NCBI GenBank assembly: GCA_041396125.1 | Contig: JAWKZG010000002.1 | Location: 310,001-374,000 of the forward strand | DNA length: 64,000 nucleotides | Reading direction: 5' to 3' | Source of the DNA: JAWKZG01 sp041396125 | Lineage (GTDB): Bacteria; Pseudomonadota; Gammaproteobacteria; Competibacterales; Competibacteraceae | Shown: positions 44,993 through 53,077 of the stretch, one piece after another | Position numbering within the stretch: position 1 is the first letter of the stretch | How the letters are laid out: each line of letters begins with the position of its first letter | The notes under the pieces: model-generated | What the model was told of the DNA's origin: nothing | Databases searched by the model: none | What the model saw: only the letters and a program-made list of their open reading frames with translations | Program-made: the position numbers and the translations under genes

Positions 44993-45745
44993 GTGTATAG
45001 AAACGTAGTAGGAAGCTTGCTCATCCTGACCGGCTTGCTGCTCGGCGGGTGTAGCGGCTGGGCGCCGGTTGATGATCGCAGTGAGAGTGACCAGGACATA
45101 CCTGCCTACCATCTGGTGCAGCGGGGTGAAAACCTGTTCCGTATCGCCTGGCGCTATGGGCTCGATTTCCGTGATGTAGCACGCTGGAACCGGCTCGCGT
45201 CGCCGGACCGGATTCTGGCCGGGCAGCGTTTGCGCCTGACACCACCAGGGCGTACGGGGACGGCGCTGGCCGCCAAGCCTCGGCCTGCCAGCAAAACGCC
45301 TGTCGCAGCGGCCACGCCGCCAACGCCGGCCCGTCCGGCCCCGCCACCGCAGCAAACGCCGGTCGTTGCATCTTCCAAAGGTGCCTGGGAATGGCCAGCC
45401 CAGGGATCATTGCTCAAATCCTATAATCCTTCGGTGCCGGGCGGGAAAGGCATTCAGATCGGCGGGCGGCCTGGACAGGGTATTAAAGCGGCCTCCGGCG
45501 GAAGAATTGTTTACAAAGGGAGTGGACTTCGTGGCTATGGTCGGCTTATTATCGTAAAACACTCTGACAGTTTGCTCAGCGCTTACGGTTATCTGGGCCG
45601 GATCTTCGTGGAAGAAGGTGACAAAGTGAGTAAAGGGCAGGTAATTGCAGAGATGGACAACGGAAGTGGCAGCCAGCCCAGCCTGCATTTTGAAATCAGG
45701 AAAAATGGCCGGCCAGTTAATCCGCTGCAGTTTTTGCCCAGCTGA
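44993..45745 (+). CDS. nlpD: NlpD-like lipoprotein, amidase activator (LysM and degenerate M23 domain)
   Basis: The 250-residue protein starts at a GTG one base after the yqaA stop. The signal ends in a lipobox LLGGC with Cys20 as the lipid anchor. A LysM domain is near residues 38-83 (YHLVQRGENLFRIAWRYGLD). A Pro/Ala-rich linker follows, then an M23/LytM domain near 130-248. The zinc ligands are missing (GIQIGGRPGQ and SAYGYL where active enzymes have metal-binding His), so it is a regulator and not a peptidase. NlpD activates the AmiC amidase during cell separation. In gammaproteobacteria the main rpoS promoter often lies inside nlpD. Confidence 0.9.
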   Translation: MYRNVVGSLLILTGLLLGGCSGWAPVDDRSESDQDIPAYHLVQRGENLFRIAWRYGLDFRDVARWNRLASPDRILAGQRLRLTPPGRTGTALAAKPRPASKTPVAAATPPTPARPAPPPQQTPVVASSKGAWEWPAQGSLLKSYNPSVPGGKGIQIGGRPGQGIKAASGGRIVYKGSGLRGYGRLIIVKHSDSLLSAYGYLGRIFVEEGDKVSKGQVIAEMDNGSGSQPSLHFEIRKNGRPVNPLQFLPS

Positions 45746-46133
45746 TTCCACAGCCCAGAAAATAATAATAGAAAATAACATCAGAAAATAACAATAATCA
45801 TGATGTCCCGAATTCCGGAGCAAGATGGAATTCAAGCTAAAAAAGCAGGGATGTCCAATACAGGCTCCAGGGGATACCCGATGGAGACAAGACACACCAA
45901 GGATGATGACAAATGATGACCACTAAGACACACCTTCCCGTACCTGAGTTAAGCCTGTCTCCGACAGAATACTGCTTTGAATAACAGATAAAGTAACTCG
46001 AAGACCTTCATGTACCGCGCTTGAGAAGGCAGCACCAAGAGCTTATCGGTAGAGATCATCAGAGAACACTCGGCTGACGTCAGACCAGGGTCGCGCAGCC
46101 GGATGATTAAGCCCAGTTATCGAGGTGGCCTGA
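45746..46133 (+). other. rpoS leader / intergenic region
   Basis: This 388-bp gap holds no convincing gene. It begins with an AT-rich triple repeat (45757-45795). Farther on there is a perfect 10-bp palindrome CTGACGTCAG (46074-46083) about 50 bp before rpoS. A GAGGTGG ribosome site is at 46122-46128. A long structured leader controlling rpoS translation is expected from the E. coli case, but no specific small-RNA site can be named. Confidence 0.6.
45757..45795 (+). repeat. Three 13-bp AT-rich tandem repeats downstream of nlpD
   Basis: AGAAAATAA begins at 45757, 45770 and 45783, so the unit is exactly 13 bp (AGAAAATAATAAT, AGAAAATAACATC, AGAAAATAACAAT). It starts 12 bp after the nlpD stop. 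It may be an AT-rich regulator or bending site, or a slippage product. Confidence 0.6.
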
Positions 46134-47213
46134 ATGAAATGGGTAGATCCTGATTCACGGCAGTTACGCGGCAATGAAGCCTATCCACACGAAGTAGAGG
46201 ATGAGTTGGAGGTATTTACTGTGACGGATGCTTTGGCAAATGTATCGGGGCAGACGGAGAAAGCAGGGGCTCCGAATAAGAAAAAAAAGTGGTATGAAGA
46301 TACAGCTATGGATGAAATGGATGCCACCCGGCTTTATCTCGGAGAAATAGGTTTTTCATCTCTATTAAGCGCCGAAGATGAAGTACATTACGCCCGTTTG
46401 GCACAAAACGGCGACGAATCAGCGCGTAATCATATGGTGGAAAGCAATTTGCGACTGGTCGTTAAAATTGCCCGCCGTTACATGAATCGTGGACTTACCC
46501 TGCTGGATCTGATCGAAGAAGGCAATCTGGGTTTGATTCATGCGGTCGAGAAATTCGATCCCGAACGCGGTTTCCGGTTTTCAACGTACGCCACCTGGTG
46601 GATACGGCAGACTATCGAACGGGCTATCATGAATCAGACCCGAACCATCCGTCTGCCAATCCATATCATCAAAGAAATCAATATTTATTTACGGGCATCG
46701 CGGGAATTGACCCAGTTGCTCGATCATGAACCTACTCCTGAAGAAATTGCCCAGGCTGTCGATAAACCGGCCAGTGAGGTCAAGCGCATGCTGAGTCTCA
46801 ATGAGCGGGTGGCGTCAGTGGATGCCCTTATTGGCAAGGATGAAGACCGTACCCTGCTGGACGGTCTGGCCGGCGATATCAATAACGACCCTTCGCAACT
46901 GTTGCAGGATCAGGACCTGCAGGACAAGCTGGAAATCTGGCTGGCGCAACTCAGTGACAAGCAGCGGATTGTGGTCGAACGACGTTTTGGCCTGAATGGG
47001 CAGGAGCGTGCAACACTGGAGCAGGTCGGTAATGAAATCGGTGTGACCCGTGAGCGGGTCCGGCAGATTCAGATTGATGCGTTGCGGCGCATGCGGGTTA
47101 TTTTCGGAAGAGGCCGGTTTTTCCAAGGATCTGTTGCAAGGCTAGGCGGTTCCAGGCTGCTAAAACCAGTCCAGTTCCATATCCAGACAGATAGGGTCAA
47201 GCTGTGTGAGTAA
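46134..47213 (+). CDS. rpoS: Stationary-phase sigma factor RpoS (C-terminus altered by a frameshift)
   Basis: The protein has sigma regions 1.2 (MDATRLYLGEIGFSSLLSAE), 2 (NHMVESNLRLVVKIARRYMN, then FRFSTYATWWIRQTIERAIM), 3, and 4 (VTRERVRQIQIDALRRMRV). After RRMRV the open frame gives an unrelated tail of about 35 residues to 47213. Removing one T from the TTTT run at 47101-47104 gives SEEAGFSKDLLQG and a stop at 47143-47145, a normal RpoS ending. The ATG at 46134 is set by GAGGTGG 6 nt upstream. RpoS directs stationary-phase and general stress transcription. Confidence 0.92.
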   Translation: MKWVDPDSRQLRGNEAYPHEVEDELEVFTVTDALANVSGQTEKAGAPNKKKKWYEDTAMDEMDATRLYLGEIGFSSLLSAEDEVHYARLAQNGDESARNHMVESNLRLVVKIARRYMNRGLTLLDLIEEGNLGLIHAVEKFDPERGFRFSTYATWWIRQTIERAIMNQTRTIRLPIHIIKEINIYLRASRELTQLLDHEPTPEEIAQAVDKPASEVKRMLSLNERVASVDALIGKDEDRTLLDGLAGDINNDPSQLLQDQDLQDKLEIWLAQLSDKQRIVVERRFGLNGQERATLEQVGNEIGVTRERVRQIQIDALRRMRVIFGRGRFFQGSVARLGGSRLLKPVQFHIQTDRVKLCE

Positions 47214-48092
47214 TGCCAGCTGTTGCTCGATACCCGGCAGTTCGTATTGATAGACGTATAGACAGGTCTGAATGGTTCCGCGACAGCAGGCTTTATCTGC
47301 CATGCTGAGTGGTTGCCGGTCGAGCAGTCTGCACCTGGCCCGCGTCGCCTGTTCCAGCCATAACCAAGCCGAGCAGAGCACTGCCAGTACATCCAGTACC
47401 GCCTCACTTTGGTTGAGAAACAGCGCAGTATCGAAATAATCCCAGCGCCGTTGCCACTGCGCCAGCAGGGATTCCAGTTGATCCCAGTGCAGACTTAGCG
47501 AGCGTCGGATCGAATCGTCAATAAATCCTCTAGCGCGTTTAACGGTAGCGCGTAATTCCTTGCGAAAGAGAAAAATACCGGCCTCCGTATCTGCAAACAC
47601 ACAATCCTGCAACCATTGCTGCACATCAGCCCCGCCAGCGACGGACACATAATCGACAGGTTCCACTATCTGCAGTTGTGCATCTCTGGACCGGGGCAGC
47701 AACGCCAGGGTTTGCCCGGCCAGATGATTGACCCGTTGACTGTAAACCGCGCAGTAATGCTGCTGGACGGGCGTCAGGAACGCCAGCAGCGATGCGGTCG
47801 GCGTTCCTGACGCTTCGCGGGCACAGTGATCGAGGTAATAACACAAGGTCAGCCCGCTTTCGACAGATGCTTTTTGTTGCAGGAGCAGCTTTTTGAGAGT
47901 GCTGTTTTGAGTTTCAGTTAATGCCGTCGCGGCACGCGCCTGGCGCAGCACCAAACGGTAATTTCGGTAGGCCGTCAACAGTGCAGAAGGCATACAGCCA
48001 GCACCGACAGCGGTGCTGTGATCAAATTCGGTGCCAGCGTTTTGCAAAGCGGATAACAGATCAAGGGGATGTGAAGAGGCCGTGACGATCAT
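47160..48092 (-). CDS. Orphan protein resembling the C-terminal half of large acyl-CoA dehydrogenases
   Basis: The 310-residue protein is almost all helical. Parts look like the end of the approximately 600-residue acyl-CoA dehydrogenases: an ALLTAYRNYRLVLRQARA helix, KKLLLQQKASVESGLTLCYY, LAFLTPVQQHYCAVYSQRVN, and an AWLWLEQATRARCRLLDRQP segment near the end. The N-terminal FAD-binding half is absent and the usual G-G-x-G-Y motif is degraded (SVAGGADVQQWLQ). It is convergent with rpoS and divergent from dctP. It may be a relic or a protein with a new use. I am not certain of the family. Confidence 0.45.
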   Translation of the reverse strand: MIVTASSHPLDLLSALQNAGTEFDHSTAVGAGCMPSALLTAYRNYRLVLRQARAATALTETQNSTLKKLLLQQKASVESGLTLCYYLDHCAREASGTPTASLLAFLTPVQQHYCAVYSQRVNHLAGQTLALLPRSRDAQLQIVEPVDYVSVAGGADVQQWLQDCVFADTEAGIFLFRKELRATVKRARGFIDDSIRRSLSLHWDQLESLLAQWQRRWDYFDTALFLNQSEAVLDVLAVLCSAWLWLEQATRARCRLLDRQPLSMADKACCRGTIQTCLYVYQYELPGIEQQLALLTQLDPICLDMELDWF

Positions 48093-48208
48093 GGGTACAG
48101 GATTCCTGCCTATGCAATACGAAAGAAATAAACTTATACTCTAACGTGCTTTTCATGCGTGTTATAAAACGCGCTTAAACTTGTTTGAACCCGTGAGGAG
48201 GTATGCCA

Positions 48209-49186
48209 GTGAACCATCATATCAATGCTGTCTTGATGAGCTTGGCGGTAGGCTTGTCCGTGTCCGCTAATGCTGCCGCTGAAAAATGGGATATGCCGGT
48301 TGCGTATGCGGCCAGTAATTATCACACGGAAAACTGTGTGCAATTCGCTGAAGATGTCAAAGCTGCTACCAATGGCGAGCTGGAAATCGTTGTCCATCCA
48401 GGCGGTTCCCTGTTCAAGGGTGACGAGATAAAACGTGCCGTGCAAACCGGCCAGGCGCAGATCGGAGAACGCCTGATTTCCGCGCTGGGTAATGAAAACC
48501 CCTTGTTTGAGATTGATGCTCTGCCGTTTCTGGCCCCTAGTTTTGATGCATCCTGGCAACTTTATCAGGCCTCCAAACCGGCGCTGGAAAAACTGCTGAA
48601 TTCGCAAAATCTGCAGTTGCTTTATGCCGTACCCTGGCCGCCACAAGGTCTGTATACCAAAACTCCGGTCAACTCCATCGCGGATATGCAGGGTATGAAA
48701 TTCCGTGCCTATAATGCGGCAACTTCACGGCTGGCCGAACTGACGGGTGCTATTCCCACTCAGGTCGAGGCGGCCGAACTGAGCCAGGCATTCGCCACTG
48801 GCGTGGCCGAGAGCATGGTCTCTTCAGGTTCTACCGGCTATGACCGTAAATTGTGGGAACACACCAAGTACTGGTACGACATCAATGCCTGGTTGCCGAA
48901 GAATATGGTTATTGTCAACAAGCAGGCTTTCGAGGGTTTGAGCGAAGCCCAGCAACAAGCTTTGCTCGAAGCCGCTGCGCAGGCTGAAGAACGCGGTTGG
49001 GCCAAAGCGCGTGAACTGTCGGATTGGTACAAAGAGCAACTCGCCGCCAACGGTATGGAAGTCGCTCCTCCCGGTGAGCAATTATTTGAAGATTTCAAAA
49101 AAATCGGCGATACCATGACCCAGGAATGGCTGGAAAAAGCCGGTGATGATGGTAAAGCTATCATCGATGCTTACAAGGCTATGTAA
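48209..49186 (+). CDS. dctP: TRAP transporter substrate-binding protein (DctP family)
   Basis: The protein has about 325 residues with a signal peptide (NAVLMSLAVGLSVSANAAA). DctP features include LEIVVHPGGSLFKGDEIKRA, VPWPPQGLYTKTPVNSIADM, GMKFRAYNAATSRLAELTGA (with the conserved substrate Arg) and KYWYDINAWLPKNMVIVNKQ. It captures a small organic anion in the periplasm. GAGGAGG at 48195-48201 is too close to the ATG at 48203 and fits the GTG at 48209. It is followed by dctQ and dctM. Neighbouring enzymes suggest a D-amino acid or N-acyl amino acid as cargo. Confidence 0.88.
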   Translation: MNHHINAVLMSLAVGLSVSANAAAEKWDMPVAYAASNYHTENCVQFAEDVKAATNGELEIVVHPGGSLFKGDEIKRAVQTGQAQIGERLISALGNENPLFEIDALPFLAPSFDASWQLYQASKPALEKLLNSQNLQLLYAVPWPPQGLYTKTPVNSIADMQGMKFRAYNAATSRLAELTGAIPTQVEAAELSQAFATGVAESMVSSGSTGYDRKLWEHTKYWYDINAWLPKNMVIVNKQAFEGLSEAQQQALLEAAAQAEERGWAKARELSDWYKEQLAANGMEVAPPGEQLFEDFKKIGDTMTQEWLEKAGDDGKAIIDAYKAM

Positions 49187-49195
49187 GTCCGTATT

Positions 49196-49696
49196 GTGCG
49201 TAGCTTGCTAGACCGTTTATATCTGGTCTGCGGTGCCCTGGCGGCTTTGTTTTTGGTCGCCATTGCCCTGCTGGTGCTATTAAGCATTATTGCCCGACTG
49301 ATGAGCTGGCAGCTGTCAGGCCTGTCCAATTACGCCGGCTACTGCATGGCAGCGGCGTCATTTTTAGCGCTGGCCTATACGTTCGGGCAGGGCGGCCATA
49401 TCCGTGTGACCTTGTTGATTAATCGATTGCAGGGCGGGCGGCGTCGACTGGCGGAAATCTGGTGTCTGGGCGTAGGATTTTTTATGGCGGCCTATTTTGC
49501 TTATTACAGCATCAAAATGGTACAGGTATCGCATCTGATTCACGATGTCAGCCAAGGACCGGACGCCAGTCCGCTGTGGATTCCGCAATTGTCCATGGCA
49601 CTCGGTACTACGGTGTTGGCTATCGCACTCCTGGACAAGCTGATCGCTGTATTGCGCGGAGCGCCGGTGGAAACCGCCGCGAGTCTGGTGGACTGA
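49196..49696 (+). CDS. dctQ: TRAP transporter small membrane subunit (DctQ family)
   Basis: The 166-residue protein has four membrane segments, as DctQ does (LVCGALAALFLVAIALLVLL, then NYAGYCMAAASFLALAYTFG, GVGFFMAAYFAYYS and LSMALGTTVLAIALLDKLI). GGHIRVTLLINRL is a DctQ-type stretch. It begins at a GTG 9 bp after dctP and its stop touches the dctM start. It joins DctM in the membrane complex. Confidence 0.88.
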   Translation: MRSLLDRLYLVCGALAALFLVAIALLVLLSIIARLMSWQLSGLSNYAGYCMAAASFLALAYTFGQGGHIRVTLLINRLQGGRRRLAEIWCLGVGFFMAAYFAYYSIKMVQVSHLIHDVSQGPDASPLWIPQLSMALGTTVLAIALLDKLIAVLRGAPVETAASLVD

Positions 49697-50980
49697 ATGC
49701 AGGAGATGCTGCTGACCGGTATTTTTCTGCTGGTACTGTTTTTCCTGCTGGGTAGTGGTGTCTGGGTCGGCTTGTCACTGCTGGGTGTGGCGCTGACCGG
49801 TATGCTGCTGTTTACCACCCGACCGGCCGGCGATGCTATGGTCACCACGATCTGGACAACCAGTTCGTCCTGGAGTCTGACCGCTTTGCCGCTGTTTATC
49901 TGGATGGGGGAAATCCTTTTTCGCACCCGTCTCAGTAGCGATTTGTTTCGCGGCCTGGCGCCCTGGATGAACAATCTGCCGGGTCGACTGCTGCACGTCA
50001 ATATTGCCGGCTGTGCGCTGTTTGCCGCTATTTCCGGCTCGTCAGCAGCAACCGTGATCACTGTTGGAAAAATGTCGATTCCGGAATTGCGTCGGCGCAA
50101 TTATCCCGAATCACTGATCATCGGTACGCTGGCAGGTGCAGGTACGCTGGGTTTGCTGATTCCGCCTTCGATTATCCTGATCGTATACGGCGTTACGGTG
50201 AACGAGTCCATTACCAAATTGTTTATCGCCGGGATTCTGCCAGGCATCATGCTGGCGCTGTTGTTTATGGCGTATGTCATGATCGTTGCCACTCTCAAGC
50301 GCGAGCACATGCCACCGTCAGAGCCCGCCCGTCGCTGGCGCGAAAGACTGCAGGAATCACTCTATCTGATCCCGGTCATCCTGCTGATTATCACTGTGCT
50401 GGGTTCCATTTATCTGGGCATTGCCACCGCCACCGAAGCAGCCGTGCTAGGGGTTTTGGGGTCGTTGATTCTGGCGGCTGTAATGGGTGACCTCACGCGT
50501 GCAAATTTCGTCGACAGCCTGCTTGGGGCGACGAAAACCTCCAGCATGATCATGTTGATCCTGGCGGGCTCGTCGTTTTTGTCACTGTCCATGGGCTTTA
50601 CCGGGCTGCCGCGTCATCTGGCGGAATGGATTGATTCTCTGCAGCTGAGTCCGCTGACGCTGGTGCTGGCCCTGACCGTGTTTTATATCGTACTGGGATG
50701 CTTTCTGGACGGGATATCCTCGGTGGTGTTGACCATGGCCGTGGTCGAACCGATGGTACGCCAGGCCGGTTTTGACATGATCTGGTTCGGTATCTATCTG
50801 GTTGTGGTGGTCGAGATGGCGCAAATCACGCCCCCGGTCGGTTTTAACCTGTTTGTACTGCAAGGTATGACGCAACACCAGATCACCTATATCGCCCGTG
50901 CCGCATTACCGATGTTTTTCGTGATGTGCCTGGCGGTAGCGCTGATTGTTGCTTTTCCCGAGCTTGCTGTTTCTGCCTGA
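49697..50980 (+). CDS. dctM: TRAP transporter large permease subunit (DctM family)
   Basis: The 427-residue protein has about 12 membrane segments. DctM signatures are WSLTALPLFIWMGEILFRTR, CALFAAISGSSAATVITVGK, GTLAGAGTLGLLIPPSIILI with the Pro-Pro-Ser motif, TATEAAVLGVLGSLILAAVM, and AQITPPVGFNLFVLQGM. It carries the solute with sodium using DctPQ. The length is standard and the ATG directly follows the dctQ stop. Confidence 0.92.
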   Translation: MQEMLLTGIFLLVLFFLLGSGVWVGLSLLGVALTGMLLFTTRPAGDAMVTTIWTTSSSWSLTALPLFIWMGEILFRTRLSSDLFRGLAPWMNNLPGRLLHVNIAGCALFAAISGSSAATVITVGKMSIPELRRRNYPESLIIGTLAGAGTLGLLIPPSIILIVYGVTVNESITKLFIAGILPGIMLALLFMAYVMIVATLKREHMPPSEPARRWRERLQESLYLIPVILLIITVLGSIYLGIATATEAAVLGVLGSLILAAVMGDLTRANFVDSLLGATKTSSMIMLILAGSSFLSLSMGFTGLPRHLAEWIDSLQLSPLTLVLALTVFYIVLGCFLDGISSVVLTMAVVEPMVRQAGFDMIWFGIYLVVVVEMAQITPPVGFNLFVLQGMTQHQITYIARAALPMFFVMCLAVALIVAFPELAVSA

Positions 50981-51006
50981 ACACATGCTGACCGGCCCTG
51001 AATACA

Positions 51007-51783
51007 GTGGATGTGAATGCAGCCGACATGAATGCAGCCGAGATAAATCCAGCCCTGCCAATCGCTCAGGGCGGCAAAACGATTTACGGTGCGGCACTGG
51101 GAATTTTAATGCTGGAAGCGCGTTTTCCGCGTATTCCGGGCGATATGGGACATGCTGGCACCTGGCCGTTTCCGGTGTTATACAAAGTGGTACGGGGGGC
51201 GTCGCCGGAGCGTGTCGTACGACAGCGGGCTGATGGCCTGCTGGATGCTTTTCTGGCAGCAGCCGATGAACTGATCCGTGACGGTGCCGACGGCATCACC
51301 ACCAATTGCGGTTTTCTGGCCTTGTTCCAGCAGCAACTGGCTGCCCACTGCCGGGTGCCGGTGGCAAGCTCAGCGCTTTTGCAGCTGCCTTTGATCCAAG
51401 CATTATTGCCGCCAGACCGGCAGGTCGGCATTATTACTGTTGATAGTGCCAGCCTGAGTCAGGATCATCTCGCGGCGATCGGTTTACCGGCAGATATACC
51501 CATTGTCGGTACAGAAAACGGGCGCGAATTCAGCCGTGCCATTCTGGGTAACGAGTTAACGCTGAATGTTGCACTGGCCCGTGCTGATTTGCTGCAGGCC
51601 GGACAGGATTTGCAGCGCCGCTATCCTGAAGTCGGCGCTGTGTTGCTGGAATGCACCAATATGGCTCCGTACAGCGCTGATCTGCAGGCTGCACTGGGGT
51701 TGCCGGTATTCGATATTGTGAATTTCATCAACTGGTTCCATGCCGGATTGCGGCCCCGAAGATTCCGCTATCCTGAGGCATAG
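51007..51783 (+). CDS. Aspartate/glutamate racemase superfamily protein
   Basis: The 258-residue protein has the two catalytic Cys positions of the superfamily: DGITTNCGFLALFQQQLA near residue 100 and VLLECTNMAPYSADLQAALG near 217. YGAALGILMLEARFPRIPGD suits the branch with hydantoin racemase and similar enzymes. It could racemise or isomerise an amino acid or derivative. The start is uncertain: GTG codons at 51007 and 51013 and an ATG at 51028 lie in a 15-bp tandem repeat, and no good ribosome site is visible. It is 26 bp after dctM and 52 bp before the dehydrogenase, so it belongs to the same operon. Confidence 0.75.
   Translation: MDVNAADMNAAEINPALPIAQGGKTIYGAALGILMLEARFPRIPGDMGHAGTWPFPVLYKVVRGASPERVVRQRADGLLDAFLAAADELIRDGADGITTNCGFLALFQQQLAAHCRVPVASSALLQLPLIQALLPPDRQVGIITVDSASLSQDHLAAIGLPADIPIVGTENGREFSRAILGNELTLNVALARADLLQAGQDLQRRYPEVGAVLLECTNMAPYSADLQAALGLPVFDIVNFINWFHAGLRPRRFRYPEA
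51013..51057 (+). repeat. Three 15-bp tandem repeats at the racemase N-terminus
   Basis: GTGAATGCAGCCGAC, ATGAATGCAGCCGAG and ATAAATCCAGCCCTG are successive units coding VNAAD, MNAAE and INPAL. The first two differ at two bases. Each unit could supply a start codon in the same frame. Confidence 0.6.
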
Positions 51784-51835
51784 CCGGCAGTCTGAATAAC
51801 TGAATATAAATCAAATACACCGCAGGAGAATCAAC

Positions 51836-53077
51836 GTGCAAGCGCGTCATGTTACTGTCCTGGGCGCCGGTATCGTCGGCATTTGCTGTGCGCTGCATTT
51901 GCAACGCAAAGGCTTTCGGGTGAGCGTAGTGGATCGTCTGGCACCAGGCGAAGCCACGTCTTTCGGCAATGCCTGCATGATCACCGATAGCAGTCTGATC
52001 CCTTTGTCCACGCCGGGAATCGTCCAGGACGGGCTGAAACTTCTGCTGGATCGGGAAGGTCCTTTGTTTATCGCGCCGGCGTATGGACTGCGTGTGATGC
52101 CCTGGTTATGGCGCTTTATCCGGGCTGGAAACCCTGCCCAGCTCAGACATTCAGCCGCTGCGCTGGCGGATTTGCTGCGCGATGCACTGGCCGAGCATCA
52201 CGAGCTGGCGGACAATACCCCGGCTGCCCGCTGGATTGCAGATGATCCGACCCTGTTCTTGTACGACAATGCCCGCGATTATCATAATGATGCCCTCAAC
52301 TGGCAGATCAAGCGCGATCTGGGGGTACGCTTCGACACCCTGGACGGCGCTGATTTGCATGCCTTGGAGCCGGCGCTATCAGAGCGTTTTCAGTTCGCCG
52401 TGCGGACGCTGGATCATGGCAAGGCGGTAAACCCCTCCAAACTGACCAAAGCCTATGCGCAATGGCTGCAACACGGGGGGGGTACGCTGTTACAGCGTGA
52501 AGTCAGAGCCATCGAGGTTGTCGATGGTCGGGCCGTACGTTTGCTAACGGATCGTGAGGCCTTGTCACTGGATATTCTGGTCATTGCAGCGGGGGCCTGG
52601 TCGGCTCATTGGAGTCGGCAGCTGGGCGATCGCATACCGCTGGAAGCCGAAGGGGGCTATCACGTTACCGTACAAAACGCTGGCGTGGCATTGCAGCATT
52701 GCTTGATGTACAGCAAGGCAAAAGTGGCGCTGGCTGACATGGAGCAAGGCATCCGTATTGCCGGGATGGCGGAATTTGCCGGTATTCAGAGCGCGACCAA
52801 ACCGGCCCGCAGCGCCTTATTATTAAAACGTCTGCGGGAAGTGCTGCCCGGTATTCATACCGAGCATTACACCGAATGGCGCGGCAACCGGCCCAGCCTG
52901 CCGGACAGCCTGCCCGTCATTGGTCCGGCGACCCGCGTTAAAGATGTGTATTACGCGTTTGGCAATCAGCATGTCGGTCTGTCTTCGGGGCCGAAAACCG
53001 GCAAGCTGATCGCACAGTTAATTGCCGGTGAGCCAACGGCTGTCGATGTGAAGCCTTTCCGGGCCAACCGGTTTTAA
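51836..53077 (+). CDS. dadA: D-amino-acid dehydrogenase-like FAD enzyme (DadA family)
   Basis: The 413-residue protein begins VTVLGAGIVGICCALHLQRK, the FAD-binding Rossmann motif, and TSFGNACMITDSSLIPLSTP matches the DadA family. C-terminal WRGNRPSLPDSLPVIGPATR and YAFGNQHVGLSSGPKTGKLI complete the FAD site. Such enzymes oxidise D-amino acids to 2-oxo acids and feed electrons to the respiratory chain. The start is a GTG with AGGAG about 10 nt before. It overlaps the convergent deacylase gene by 4 bp through shared stop bases. Substrate range is unknown. Confidence 0.85.
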   Translation: MQARHVTVLGAGIVGICCALHLQRKGFRVSVVDRLAPGEATSFGNACMITDSSLIPLSTPGIVQDGLKLLLDREGPLFIAPAYGLRVMPWLWRFIRAGNPAQLRHSAAALADLLRDALAEHHELADNTPAARWIADDPTLFLYDNARDYHNDALNWQIKRDLGVRFDTLDGADLHALEPALSERFQFAVRTLDHGKAVNPSKLTKAYAQWLQHGGGTLLQREVRAIEVVDGRAVRLLTDREALSLDILVIAAGAWSAHWSRQLGDRIPLEAEGGYHVTVQNAGVALQHCLMYSKAKVALADMEQGIRIAGMAEFAGIQSATKPARSALLLKRLREVLPGIHTEHYTEWRGNRPSLPDSLPVIGPATRVKDVYYAFGNQHVGLSSGPKTGKLIAQLIAGEPTAVDVKPFRANRF

